Shown here: positions 34,820 to 45,500 of the stretch, in pieces
How positions within the stretch are numbered: the first letter of the stretch is position 1
Layout: every line of letters begins with the position of its first letter
Assembly (NCBI GenBank): GCA_036768485.1
Contig: JAVLUZ010000748.1
Location: 1 to 64,000, forward strand
Direction: 5' to 3'
From: Mermis nigrescens
Lineage: Eukaryota > Nematoda > Enoplea > Mermithida > Mermithidae
Length of the DNA: 64,000 nt
Made by a program: the position numbers and the translations under genes
The notes under the pieces: generated by a model
What the model saw: the letters and a program-made list of their open reading frames with translations, nothing else
Told to the model about the DNA's origin: nothing
The model's database searches: none

Positions 34820-35610
34820 ATTATTTCTAGTGATAACCTGTTTGTCCGTGATTTAGGAGTTTTGATTTCCCAAAATTCGAAATTCAAGGAACATTATAAT
34901 TCTTTGATTAAAAAAGCTTTCTTTAGATGCATTTTAATACGCAAATCATTTTTGTCACGTGATAAATGTAACTTTGTTAAAGTTTATATTGCTATGTTAG
35001 ACCTTTATTAGAGTACTGTTGCAGTGTATGAAACCCCTCTTAGCTTAGTGATATAGATCGACTGGAAGCTGTTCAACGTAGATTCACTGGATATATTTTT
35101 GGTTATAATATTCTTTCTTACGAGGATCGTCTAATACAACTTAAATTGTGCAGACTTGAATTAAGACTCTTGCAGATTTGTCTGTGTATGATGTATAAAA
35201 TTATTTGTCATAAATCATGTGTAGAAGCTGATGATTTTTTTGTATTTAATCATGATATTACCCGCAGCATTAATAGATTTAAATTATTTATACCTGTTGT
35301 ACATTCTAATTTAGATAAGTTTGATTTCTTTTACAAATATATCACAGTTTGGAACGACCTTCCTGGCTTCATTGTATCTTCCCTAACCTAAACATATTTA
35401 AATCCAGGATAGTAAACTTTGATTTATCTTGACATCTTGTGGGGTGCGATAAAATTGTCATCACATCGACTCGCATGTCCCGTTACTAATTTGTATCTAT
35501 TATGTAACTCGTCATTCCGTATTTTATCACTTTGGTTTATTAGTAATAAAATTCCTTCCTTTCTTTCTATGTTTAAAAAAATTATTTTAAAAAATGAGAA
35601 ATTTTTTCAA
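34820..35610 (+). mobile_element. 5'-truncated CR1/Jockey LINE, copy 3
   Basis: It starts at ATTATTTCTAGTGATAACCT, the counterpart of 24,755 in copy 2, and reaches the TTCCTTTCTTTC tail. The frame at 35,146-35,391 encodes the polymerase C-terminal domain ending VWNDLPGFIVSS. No catalytic motif is included. The abrupt 5' start differs from copy 2 although both lie at the same place in B and B', so either B' suffered a deletion or the two insertions are independent. Confidence 0.85.
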
Positions 35611-35955
35611 TATTTAAAATTTTGACTAACAGTTTTGAGATTTTTTGTAAGTTTAGAGTTGTTTTCACAGCTGGAGCTTGGCAACACTGAATTAAATTGA
35701 ATAAAGGACGGGCTGAAGCAATCTCAAAATTCCAATTTTTTGCAAAAAAAACAACATGATTTTCTGCGCCTTTTTCAACATTTTAACCAGAATCCTTGTT
35801 TTTCGCAATTAAAATCATAGGCGTAGCCAGAATTTTCGCCAGGGAGAATCCAAAAAAATTTTCTGGTCCAAAACTGTAAAAAACGCGCGGGAGCTGTTAA
35901 ATAACGCGTTTTTTGGCTTTTAACGGCACTTCTACAGAATTGTATTTATCATGAC

Positions 35956-37947
35956 CAGGGTTGGCCAAAACCCAACCCACGAAATTTTGCTTTTGGGTTT
36001 GTTTTTAGGCTTTTTTAGTGAATTATTTGGGTCTTTGCGCGTTTTATTAGGCTTTTTTATAGATCTCTTATTGGATTTGTCTATCATAGCTAAGCAGATT
36101 ACGCAGGTTTATTATTTCAATAGATTCAAGGTATAAAAAGAGACAAAAAGTCGTTTTATTCAATTCAAGTACAAAGACGCCAAAACATAACCATGTTGAT
36201 AATCTAAAATACATAAAGTACATTTTTGTCGCATAACAGCGCCTTAACAGTTTGTCAAGTTTTATGCAGTTCGTTAATGTTTCAGTTCTCTCAAATATTT
36301 GTCAAGAATGGGCGAATTCCCTGCAAAACATTGAGGAAAATTGATAGAGAATAAATATTTTGTTATGAAGCAGTGCTAAAATTGTACTTATATAAACGAT
36401 ATCCCTATGTTTTTTCATTCTTTGCAGTAAGGTTTTAAAATCACAAATAGAAACTAAGAACTTAGGTGGAATTAAACTGTAATTCTTCATTTTTTTGCTT
36501 TCTGACACAATCAAACAAAAGTTTTGAGAATCTAGGGGTTTAGGGACCTTGAAAGGCACTCGACTGAATTTGTTAGAACCCCTGAATCAAACTGTCAGCG
36601 ATTTTGCGATTTTGCCCCGTCAGAAGCCCTCAGTTTTGTTGTCCAAATATTTTATTATGATATATGTATACATACGTACCTACCTTTACCTATCCATATA
36701 TATGTACCATTGTTTATCAGCATACTGGTCCGTATCCAGGATTTTGTTTCGGGGGCACGACCAAAATTTTTTAAAACAAGGGGGAAGGATGAATTTTCCT
36801 TTGCCGATTTCGCTACCCGGATTCCTTAGGAACGGTGATAATCCAATGGAAACCATCTTTTTTAGGGCTGAGGGGTCTGGGGTGGCGCACTCAAGCGCCC
36901 CCAGCTGGGTCCGGGCTAGAGCCCTGGAAAATATTGTAAAAAGAGCAGTTCAATTTTGAATCGTAACGTTAAAATTTTTACAAAATCAGCTGAATAATGG
37001 CTGAATTCACCCTAAAAATGATCAAAGTTCATCAGCCAATCCACAATCATCGCCAAAAAAATTGCTGTCATTCTTGCTTCTTGAAAATATCTCATTTTCT
37101 GTATAAAACCTGTGTAGAAAAGATGAAATATAGGTGCAAAATACGCTTCGGATTGTATAAAGACCAAAATGACTGTCTAAAATGCGCGCTTGGGACTAAA
37201 TAGACTATAATTATAATTTTAAAATTCGGCGCGAAGCTCCAAAATTTTTTTCCGATTTTTGGCTAAAAAAGCAAGGGGGAGCTGAGGAGAAAATTGTCCG
37301 CAAATTTCATTTCGAGGGGGCATGTGGCCCCCTTATCCTCCCTGGATGTGGGGCCTGTCAGCATAGGTGCACAAGGTCAGGGTCGGCAGAGGGGAGGGGG
37401 GTGGTTAAATCCCGAAAATCCAAAACACCCAATCTAACGTTCGTGATTTTTTGTTTAAACGGCCAAAATGGTCAAAATAGTCTACAAAGGGTCTTTTTCG
37501 TGGTAATTTCGAATTGTTTAAGCATTTCTAGTCCATTTTTACTGCATGATATCGTTTTTAACTCTATAAAAATACGTAAATTAATCAATTTTTGTCGCTT
37601 TTTGGGTAAAAAGTACATAAAAGTACTACCGGAAAAATTCTGATATATTTACTGCTTGACCTCGTGCATGTATGCTTATAAGTAGTGACTAGACTAGTGT
37701 GCATGACAAAGATATAGTAGCCACCTACCCGCCAGACCAGCTAAAGCCTGACTAATGTGATGCAGAACCCACTCCATTTGAGTCTGAGCCTAAGCATTTA
37801 ATATTTGGAACCTTCAATCTGATATCTTTGTTAAGAATAGGTTTATTTAATATGAAAAAACAGTCAAAAATTAAAAAACCCAAAACCCAAAGATTTTTGC
37901 ACCCAAAAACCTAAAAACCAAAAAAAACCCAGGCCTTGCCAACCCTG
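35956..37947. mobile_element. 2.0-kb hAT-like element, complete ends
   Basis: The left end CAGGGTTGGCCAAAACCC and the complement of the right end CAGGGTTGGCAAGGCCTGGG are flanked by ATCATGAC (35,948-35,955) and ATTATGAC (37,948-37,955), 7 of 8 identical. The B copy's left flank reads ATTATGAC, which supports the ancestral duplication. CAGGG ends with 8-bp duplications are classic hAT. No transposase frame survives. Confidence 0.88.
36725..37357. mobile_element. nested element, TCAGCATA TSD (second copy)
   Basis: Same element as 26,809-27,441, with the identical duplication at 36,717-36,724 and 37,358-37,365. It lies inside the hAT-like element. Confidence 0.85.
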
Positions 37948-37982
37948 ATTATGACGTCATGAGACAAACTAATGCCTGTATA

Positions 37983-38045
37983 TCGACCTAAGCGGAGTGA
38001 TACTGACCTAAGCGGGAGCGATACTGATCCAAGCGGGAGTACTCA
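37983..38045. repeat. short tandem repeat GACCTAAGCGG
   Basis: Three units of about 21 bp (GACCTAAGCGGGAGTGATAC with variants). Confidence 0.7.
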
Positions 38046-38118
38046 TCAACCCACATAAATCTAAGCCTTAACCTAGAAAAAATCTAGAAGTTTGAAAATA
38101 ATCAATAATTGTTGTGAC

Positions 38119-38396
38119 CATACGTGGGCAGCAAGAAAATTCTGGGGTCCAAGATTTTTTGAAGGTCAAAAAATGGCCTTAAAAATGGTGATATGGCGAT
38201 AAAAACACCATTTTTCGACGTTTCTCATCAAGCACTATCCATTGGCATCAAAAAATTGCGAAAAAAACGAAAAAAATTTTCAAAAATTGATTTCTGGGGG
38301 GTCTTTTGATTTCTGGGGGGTCTTTTGGTTTCTGGGGGGGGTCTCTTGGGGGGGGGGGGGTCCAGACCCCCCCAGATCCCCCCACGCCCATGTGTG
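38119..38396 (+). mobile_element. hAT-type G-tract MITE, copy 2
   Basis: CATACGTGGGCAGC to CACGCCCATGTGTG, flanked by perfect GTTGTGAC at 38,111-38,118 and 38,397-38,404. Its right third contains four runs of 6-12 G separated by about 15 bases, a strong potential G-quadruplex. Confidence 0.92.
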
Positions 38397-38404
38397 GTTG
38401 TGAC

Positions 38405-39490
38405 TATACTTTACACAACAGCAGTTACTATAGTGCCATTTTTACATCGTCTTGCACTCTATTTAAGCAATAAAAAACTTAATTGGCGCAAAGCGCGACA
38501 TGTAATTTGCAGAATAGCATTATGCAACTATACTGCTCAGTTCTTGAATATGTCGAAATTCCCCCTCGAAACATAGTGTCACTTATGGTATCTACTAGGC
38601 TCATAGGCTTAGTTAGGATTTTTTGCTAGGGGGCATAATCTAAAAATGTTTTCATTAAAAAACATAAAGGCGGGTTGGGGGCCGGTAAATTACGTGTTTT
38701 TTGGGCTTTACAGGCTAAAATGTATTAGGGCAGCTAGCCTGAGTGTTCACGATTGACCACAATGTTGGTGCCGTGCCAGCGTTAAAAACAAGTCTGAGTA
38801 ATACTCCGCTCGTTGCCTCCCATTAACCAGGCTTATTTTAAACGCTAACTCTTACATTTTGGTCACTCATGAATGCACATATGTGCCTAATTAAACCTGA
38901 GTCTAAGAATAAAGTAATCCAGCAGAATAAAATCGTTGAATTAATAGAGATGAAATTCGAGCGTTTCTCAAATCGCATTTGTCATACCCGCTTGTGCGCT
39001 TCATAAAGCAGTCTAAAAATGTCACTAATAAAACTAGCATATACGAAAACCTTGGAAAAGTGTGAAGCAACAAGTAATATTTCGGCAATTAGCACAGCTT
39101 TATGTAACTTTTTGAATTCCATGTACAAAAGGTAGATGTTAAAATGCCACTAGGATATTAAAGCGTACTATTTACAATCAAGTAGAAAGTTGCCTGAATA
39201 GATCTGATTTGTAGTGTCGATAAGGTATAAACGCCTAATGCCGATAAGCTTAGCCTGAACCTATAGATAAAAAAGATTACCTATATAATTTAACAAATTA
39301 ACTACACCTTAACACCGTTTCATAAATTGCAAATCTGTTAATTTGTTACTTAGATTGGGCTTTCTGTAGGTATTGCATTTTCATTTATATTTTTTGCATT
39401 TAGATCTCTTATCACTGATCATGTCCATACGGTAAATATATATATTGATAAATAAACCTACATGAACGCCGATAGATGAGTATTGTCAAA
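38405..39490. other. gene-free stretch upstream of COG7
   Basis: It contains a GGCGCAAAGCGCG mini-palindrome at about 38,485 and a CATAGGCTTAG element-like end at 38,600. No frame or RNA gene is recognised. The last few hundred bases presumably include the COG7 promoter. Confidence 0.4.
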
Positions 39491-39495
39491 ACGAA

Positions 39496-39506
39496 TATAT
39501 AAAAAA
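39496..39506 (+). promoter_or_regulatory. TATA-like box upstream of COG7
   Basis: TATATAAAAAA lies 64 bp before the start codon, with an initiator-like TCACTGA at 39,539. The spacing of about 45 bp between them is longer than ideal, so this is only suggestive. Confidence 0.25.
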
Positions 39507-39559
39507 TCGAATCCGCTTCCGCTGGCTTACGCTAGTCGTCACTGATTCGTATCAAGACA

Positions 39560-39562
39560 ATG
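39560..39562 (+). CDS. COG7: COG7 exon 1: start codon only
   Basis: The coding part of exon 1 is just ATG (context CAAGACAATG|GTACCT). Splicing to 39,627 gives ATG|GATTTTTCCAAG, that is MDFSKF, the same opening as human COG7. No ATG occurs in frame at exon 2 itself, where the preceding triplet is the TAG of the acceptor. The 5' UTR limit is unknown. Confidence 0.75.
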
Positions 39563-42500
39563 GTACCTAATACATTACTTATTTCACGAGTTCTTTTTTG
39601 GTGATGAAATACGTCAGTGGTTATAGGATTTTTCCAAGTTCACAGTTGACGACTTCGATGCGAAAGAATGGATTAATGACGTGTTTCAAAGCGAAGAGGC
39701 TCAAAATAACAAGGAAGTATGCGTCTGTCTTTCACGTAATTCACCAACTTATGAAAAAAAGGATACCTACATATGTAACGCGTTCAATGTTTCGTATACT
39801 TAATGAATTTTCTCTTTTTAGCTTCATTTGAGGTTTATTTTCACTTTTTCAATATACTTTTACAGAATAATAAATGTTATGACTTCATCATCAAATTAAA
39901 TGATAGCAATAATAGCAACAGCAGTTCTTTTCTGTAATGTTTTGATGGTGTTTACTTTACTACGAAGCAGTCGACATATACAACGAACGCCAATAAACTA
40001 AGCCTAAGCCTGACAATAATTAATAAAGTAGGTCATTTTGCAACAGATGTTACTGTGCTTTAGAAGTGCCTCATTTTCCTTAAAAATACACGAGATGGAA
40101 CTGACGGGAAGGAATTTTTGTAGGGATTGCTATGCTGTGTAACGAAAGTGTAATCTTCAAATTTAATGCAGATGCATAAATGCATTTCGTGCAATGCTTC
40201 ATTACGAGCCCAAAGTATAATGTACACTAGGGGTGTGCCGGTTACCCGGACCCGGACCCGAATGGTCGGGTACCTGACAAAAATTTTGGACCCGGACCCG
40301 GACCCGAGGTTGTCCAAAAGTTTGGGACCCAGACCCGGACTCGTACCTGGACCCGAGGTTGTCCAAAATCTTGACCCGGACCCGGACCCGGATTCGACCT
40401 CAAGAGGTATCAGGTCCCGGTCCAACCTACAAATTTCTTTTCATTCCCCAGAATTCGCGATTTTGTTAATTCATAGAAAATGGGCTGTTTTTTAGCTTCC
40501 AACTATCCTCAGAGTATAAAAATTTCGGCGCTTGGCGCCACATAGTAATTTTTGTCTACATTTTTTCCATTTATTTAGATTTTTTTGTTTATTTTTTGTA
40601 AGATTTTATGCTTTTACGTTCTAGAAAGATATATAGTATCGTCAGAAACAAACATTGATGTTTTTGACGCGTGTTGACCACACCTGGGTGTGGGGGGGTT
40701 GGGAGTATGCACCCCCCGAGAAACCAAAAATACCCCCTAGAAATCAAAATACCCCTCAGAATTCAATTTATAGAATTTTCTCTCGTTTTTTCGCGATTTT
40801 TTTTGATGCCAACGGATAGTGCTCGATGAGAAACGTCGAAAAATGGTGTTTTCTTCGCCATACCACCATTTCTAAGGCAATTTTTTGACCTTTGAAGAAT
40901 CTTGCACCCCCCACAATTTTCTTGCTGCCCACGTATGGTGTCGATTATGTCTGAGCCAAAAAACATAATTTTCCGGTTTCACTCTTCAATAATTCTCGTG
41001 CTATGCACATTGGCGTAGCTGTTGGGGGCGACTGGGGGACTAGTCCCCCAAAATTTTGGAGGTAAGAATATTTTTTACAAGAAGGAAAAATAATCGGAGA
41101 TTATTAAAGCTTATCTGAAAGACCGCTAGAATAGATTCTAGCATACTTTTTTGAGCTAATATGCCCAAAATTTTTGGAAGCATTGCGCTATTTATTTATA
41201 TACAACAACATTTGTTATAGAATTAAAATCAGATTTGATTTTTTAAAATTTTTCTTTCTCCAATGCGTAGATCTCGTTGAGAGAAGCTCAAAAATAATTC
41301 TTCTTGTCTATCCATAAGTAGTTGTTGAAATATATTTTCGCCTTCACTCCCAAATCAGAAGACCAGCTACGCCTCCGGCTGTGCATATCTGCACAGAACA
41401 TCAAGATTTTGAGCATAAAGGGATAAAGAAGCCGATATTTCTTTGGAGCTTGCGATAGATATAATTCCTGTTTTGCTTATTTTCAAAAAGCTATAAAATT
41501 GATTTTAAAGCGAGAAAAATGTAAAAGATTCTGGCTCTTCGCGCCAGATTTTTAGAGTATGCTTTTTTTTGCATTGTTCATACTCAAAAAGGCTGCCAAA
41601 TTGAGTCAAAATTGTAAAAATCACAAATAATTTTAACCGAATCAACATGCTTCACCATCAAAGCTTGTAGAAGTGATCCAGAAACGCAAAATACATAAAA
41701 AAGGTTTCGCCACGTTATAAAGGCGCACATGAATGCATTGAATAAATTTTCTCAATTTTGGGGACTCCCGAAAAATATGATCCTGTTACTGGGCTGCAAT
41801 ACACGTTAAAATTCGTGCATTCAGTTGACTGTGTAGTAGTAATATGTACACTAATTTACGTATATACCGCATGCAGCGGCCATCTGTATCATAATGTCAC
41901 ATGATAGAAATATACAAAAAAATATACGACATACTCATCGATCATCAACTCTAACAACTCGCTACTGTACCATATTATAGTACCCAAAAATTTGTGTGTA
42001 CAAAATGTACAAAGACTTTTGGGGACCATCTTTGTACATGTACAAACGGACCTTGTACAAAAAAACACTACTTCTAGCCACACCTGGGCGTGGGGGGTTC
42101 GTGGGTATGCACCCCCCGAGAAACCAAAATACCTCCCCTCCCCAGAAATCAAAATACTCCCCCCAGAATTCAATTTTTAAAATTTTTTTTGCGTTTTTTT
42201 CGCAATTTTTTGATGCCAATAGATGGTGCTCGATGAGGAACGTCGAAAAATGGGGTTTTTTCGCCATACCACCATTTTTAAGGCCAATTTTTGACCTTTG
42301 AAAAATCTTGCACCCACCTCCCCAGAATTTTCTCGCTGCCCACGTATGCTTCTAGCCCGCCCAAAACCACTCAAATTTGGGTTATACGTGGAGAACATGT
42401 CGATTTTATTCGACGCTTCTCGCCGAATCATTTATTTTCTGTATTCTTTTTCTTCGTAAATCACAAAGATTAAATACAAAGACATAAGCTAGGAAATTAT

Positions 42501-45500
42501 TTGTGTAGTTTATTTAAACGATATTTTTGTATAATATGCGAATGAAATAAAGTGAAAATTTTTGATATTTTTATTGAAAGTTTTCTCTGCCATTGCATAG
42601 AGCTCGTTGAGATACGCTCAAAAATGCCTTTATGTTTGCCCATCTCAAAATGGTTCTCCAGGTATCTGACCTCAAAATCCCCCCCCCCCCGAAATAAAAT
42701 CCTGGATACGAGCCTGCTCCAGGTGATCGATCGATGCTGGGGATTCCGACCACACATGGGCGTGGGGGGGGGTTTGGGGAGGTATACACCCCCCAGAAGT
42801 TGAAAATACCCCCCCCCCCAGAAATCAAAATACCCCCCCCCCAGAAAAAATTTTTCTTTGCTTTTTCAGCAATTTTTTGATGCCATTGGATAGAGCTTGA
42901 TGAGAAACGTCGAAAAATGGTGTTTTTTGCCATACGACTACTTTTAAGACCATTTTTTGACCTTTGAAAATTTTTTCACCCCCCAGAAATTTTTTACACC
43001 CCCCAGAATATCGGTGCTGCCCACCTATGATTCCGACCATTTTTCACCATCCATGACCTCGACTGCAGCTTATAGAATAATTAAATTAATTTTCCTTAAG
43101 TGGCATTTTCGACACAAACAAGCAGCTTCGGTTTCCACATTCATGAAAGTAGTCAAAAAATTTTGGGCGCTTTGCGCCAAATCATTTTTCAGCAAAGTAA
43201 TTTATTTTATTCCATGTGCATCATTAAAAATAATAGCAACCTAATTTTAGTGATTCTAGTGTTCTTTGCTGGGACCTTCCGAATTTTCAAGCGGTTTTAT
43301 GTTACATTTCATAAAAAGGTAATATAAATATTTAGTACTCATTAAATCAGCATCCCATAATTTAGGCTTGAAATTCTAACGAATTATAGATCCATTGACT
43401 CTCATGGTCAGCGCAGTTCTGTAAAGAACATCCAATATATCTTCAAGGGCAAGAAAAGTGAGAATATGGCTAGCTACAAAATTGAATCATAGATGTCCTA
43501 AAATAATTTTAGTTTGTACTTGTGTGTGTGTGACAGAAATATTAACGAATTGTAATGAATCATATCTTAGCTGATTCTTGCTGCAGTACGAATGGATGGA
43601 AAGTTTTTTTGGTTATTACCTTTGCAGTGTAATAAAAAAAATTTCAACGATCAATCACTATTCTTGCTGCTCAGCATTAATATACATTTTTAAATACATA
43701 TCAGACAGCTGGACTGCACTGCAGTAATTTTTGTTGAAATGACGCATAAAAACGCAGTCAGACAGCTAGACTGCACTGCAGTAATTCTTGATGAAATGAC
43801 GCATAAAAACGCAGAAATGCTAAAATAAAAAGTTAATATGAGTTGGGGGCGAAAAAACACAATTTTTCAACGTTTCTCATCGAGCAATATCCATTGGCAT
43901 CAAAAATTGCGAAAAAACCAAAACAAAATTCCAAAAATCTGGGGGTTATTTCGGTTTCTGGGCGGGGGAATATTTAGGTTTCTTGGGGGGCGTGCTTACC
44001 CCCAACTCCTCTCCACGCCTACGTGTGGCCTGAATTAACAGTTTTAATCCATTTTCAGAGACATATGTTGCTAACGTGATGGTACCATTCGGACTTATCA
44101 ATTTCTAAAAGTTTTAAACTTTGTTAGTAATTAGGCCCGGGTCCGGGGCTTTTTCAGCCGAGGCCCGGGCCCGGGGCTTTCTCAGCCGGGCCCGGACCCG
44201 GGGCTTTTTCAGCTGGGCCCGGACCCGGGGCTTATTCAGCCGGGCCCGGACCCGGGGCTTTTTCAGCCGCACCTGGGCCCTGGTCTGTCCTGACCAGCCG
44301 GGCCCGGTGCCCGGTCGATCACTGGATTTAAGACTCCGGAATACGAACCCCTTCCCGCAGAATGTGGCTTGATGTCGGATGTTATTATTTGTTTTACGCT
44401 TTAATGTTCAAGTTTTATGATAGCCTTGAAAATGGCAAGAGTTGAATAGTGACGCATACTTCTGTTCGTAGCAATTCGCATCAACTTTGGTTATGAAACT
44501 GCAATTGCTGATTCAAGAAGTCGCAAAATCGTTAGAAGATACTAGTCAGCAGATAGTGCAAACTTTGCCCAAGTACGCCAACATATTTTTCACATTTATC
44601 TTGTTTATTTATTTTATCATTTTTTACTTTTGTTGCTTTTCTTTCTATCTAACTTTCTGTCGTAATGATTTTTGTCTGCAGTCTTTATATTTCTTTTCTT
44701 TGTTTTCTAATAGTCCTTGTTTAATTTTTTAACGCCGAGTCTATTTTCGTAACGTATTCAATTATTTACATCGGTAGTTCGATGTTTCAGGCTAAACAGG
44801 GAGATTATGGTAATGCAGCAAGAAGCAAGCTCATTAAAGAATAAAATGTTATCGTTTGAAAGAGACGTTGAAAGGGTGCGTAATTATTCATCTTAGAATA
44901 TATATGAAAAAATTAAAAAATAAATTTTTTGAAGGTAAATAAGTAAATATAAAGTAAAATATAAATATAAAATTATAGTATGTAATGCAGTAAAATAATT
45001 GTATGACATAAATGAATATAATATTAACATAAATATAAAAATATAAATACTATATAAAATATAAAATTTTCTATCTGGCTGGCTGGGCTTTCCCGGATTG
45101 AACGTTCGAAATTGGTCAGTTTGGATTATACAAAAACATGCCTGATACATATTTTTAAATTAATAATAAAAAGCAACCCAATTTCCTAGAGAAAATTTTT
45201 AAAATATTTTTGAAAAATTCGGAAATACAAGAATTTTCAACTAAAATTTGACATTTAATTTACTAATCATATCCTTTAACTGTCCTTGCGTCAATTAATT
45301 AATGAATCTTTAGTGATTTTTTCTTTTCTTCCACCCTGAAAATTTTGCTTGGGCAATTTATTCTATCAGAACACGCACTTATTGTCTTATCCCATTTTCT
45401 TAATTTATGAATTTAATTTGACCATTCGTTAATTCGTTAATAGGCAGTGGCGGATCCAGAATTTTCCTAAGGGGGGGGCGGTACCCCCTAAGGGGGGCGG

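Larger units (their letters stand above)
33990..37920 (+). repeat. duplication block B' (second copy)
   Basis: Second copy of block B, lacking the 4.3-kb palindromic insertion and the 159-bp MITE, and carrying a shorter LINE. A' passes directly into B' through AATTGAATCAGCGTTGCTTT (33,964), the counterpart of 18,458. The 37,660 region lacks about 160 bases present at 27,690-27,850. Confidence 0.9.

Noticed and set aside
40060..40495. 109-121-codon frames rich in Pro, Asp and Gly
   Set aside because: They follow the GACCCG repeat on both strands and have no domain.
42571..43040. Frames of 71-120 codons on both strands
   Set aside because: They lie across tandem copies of the G-tract MITE; the same reading appears wherever the MITE occurs.
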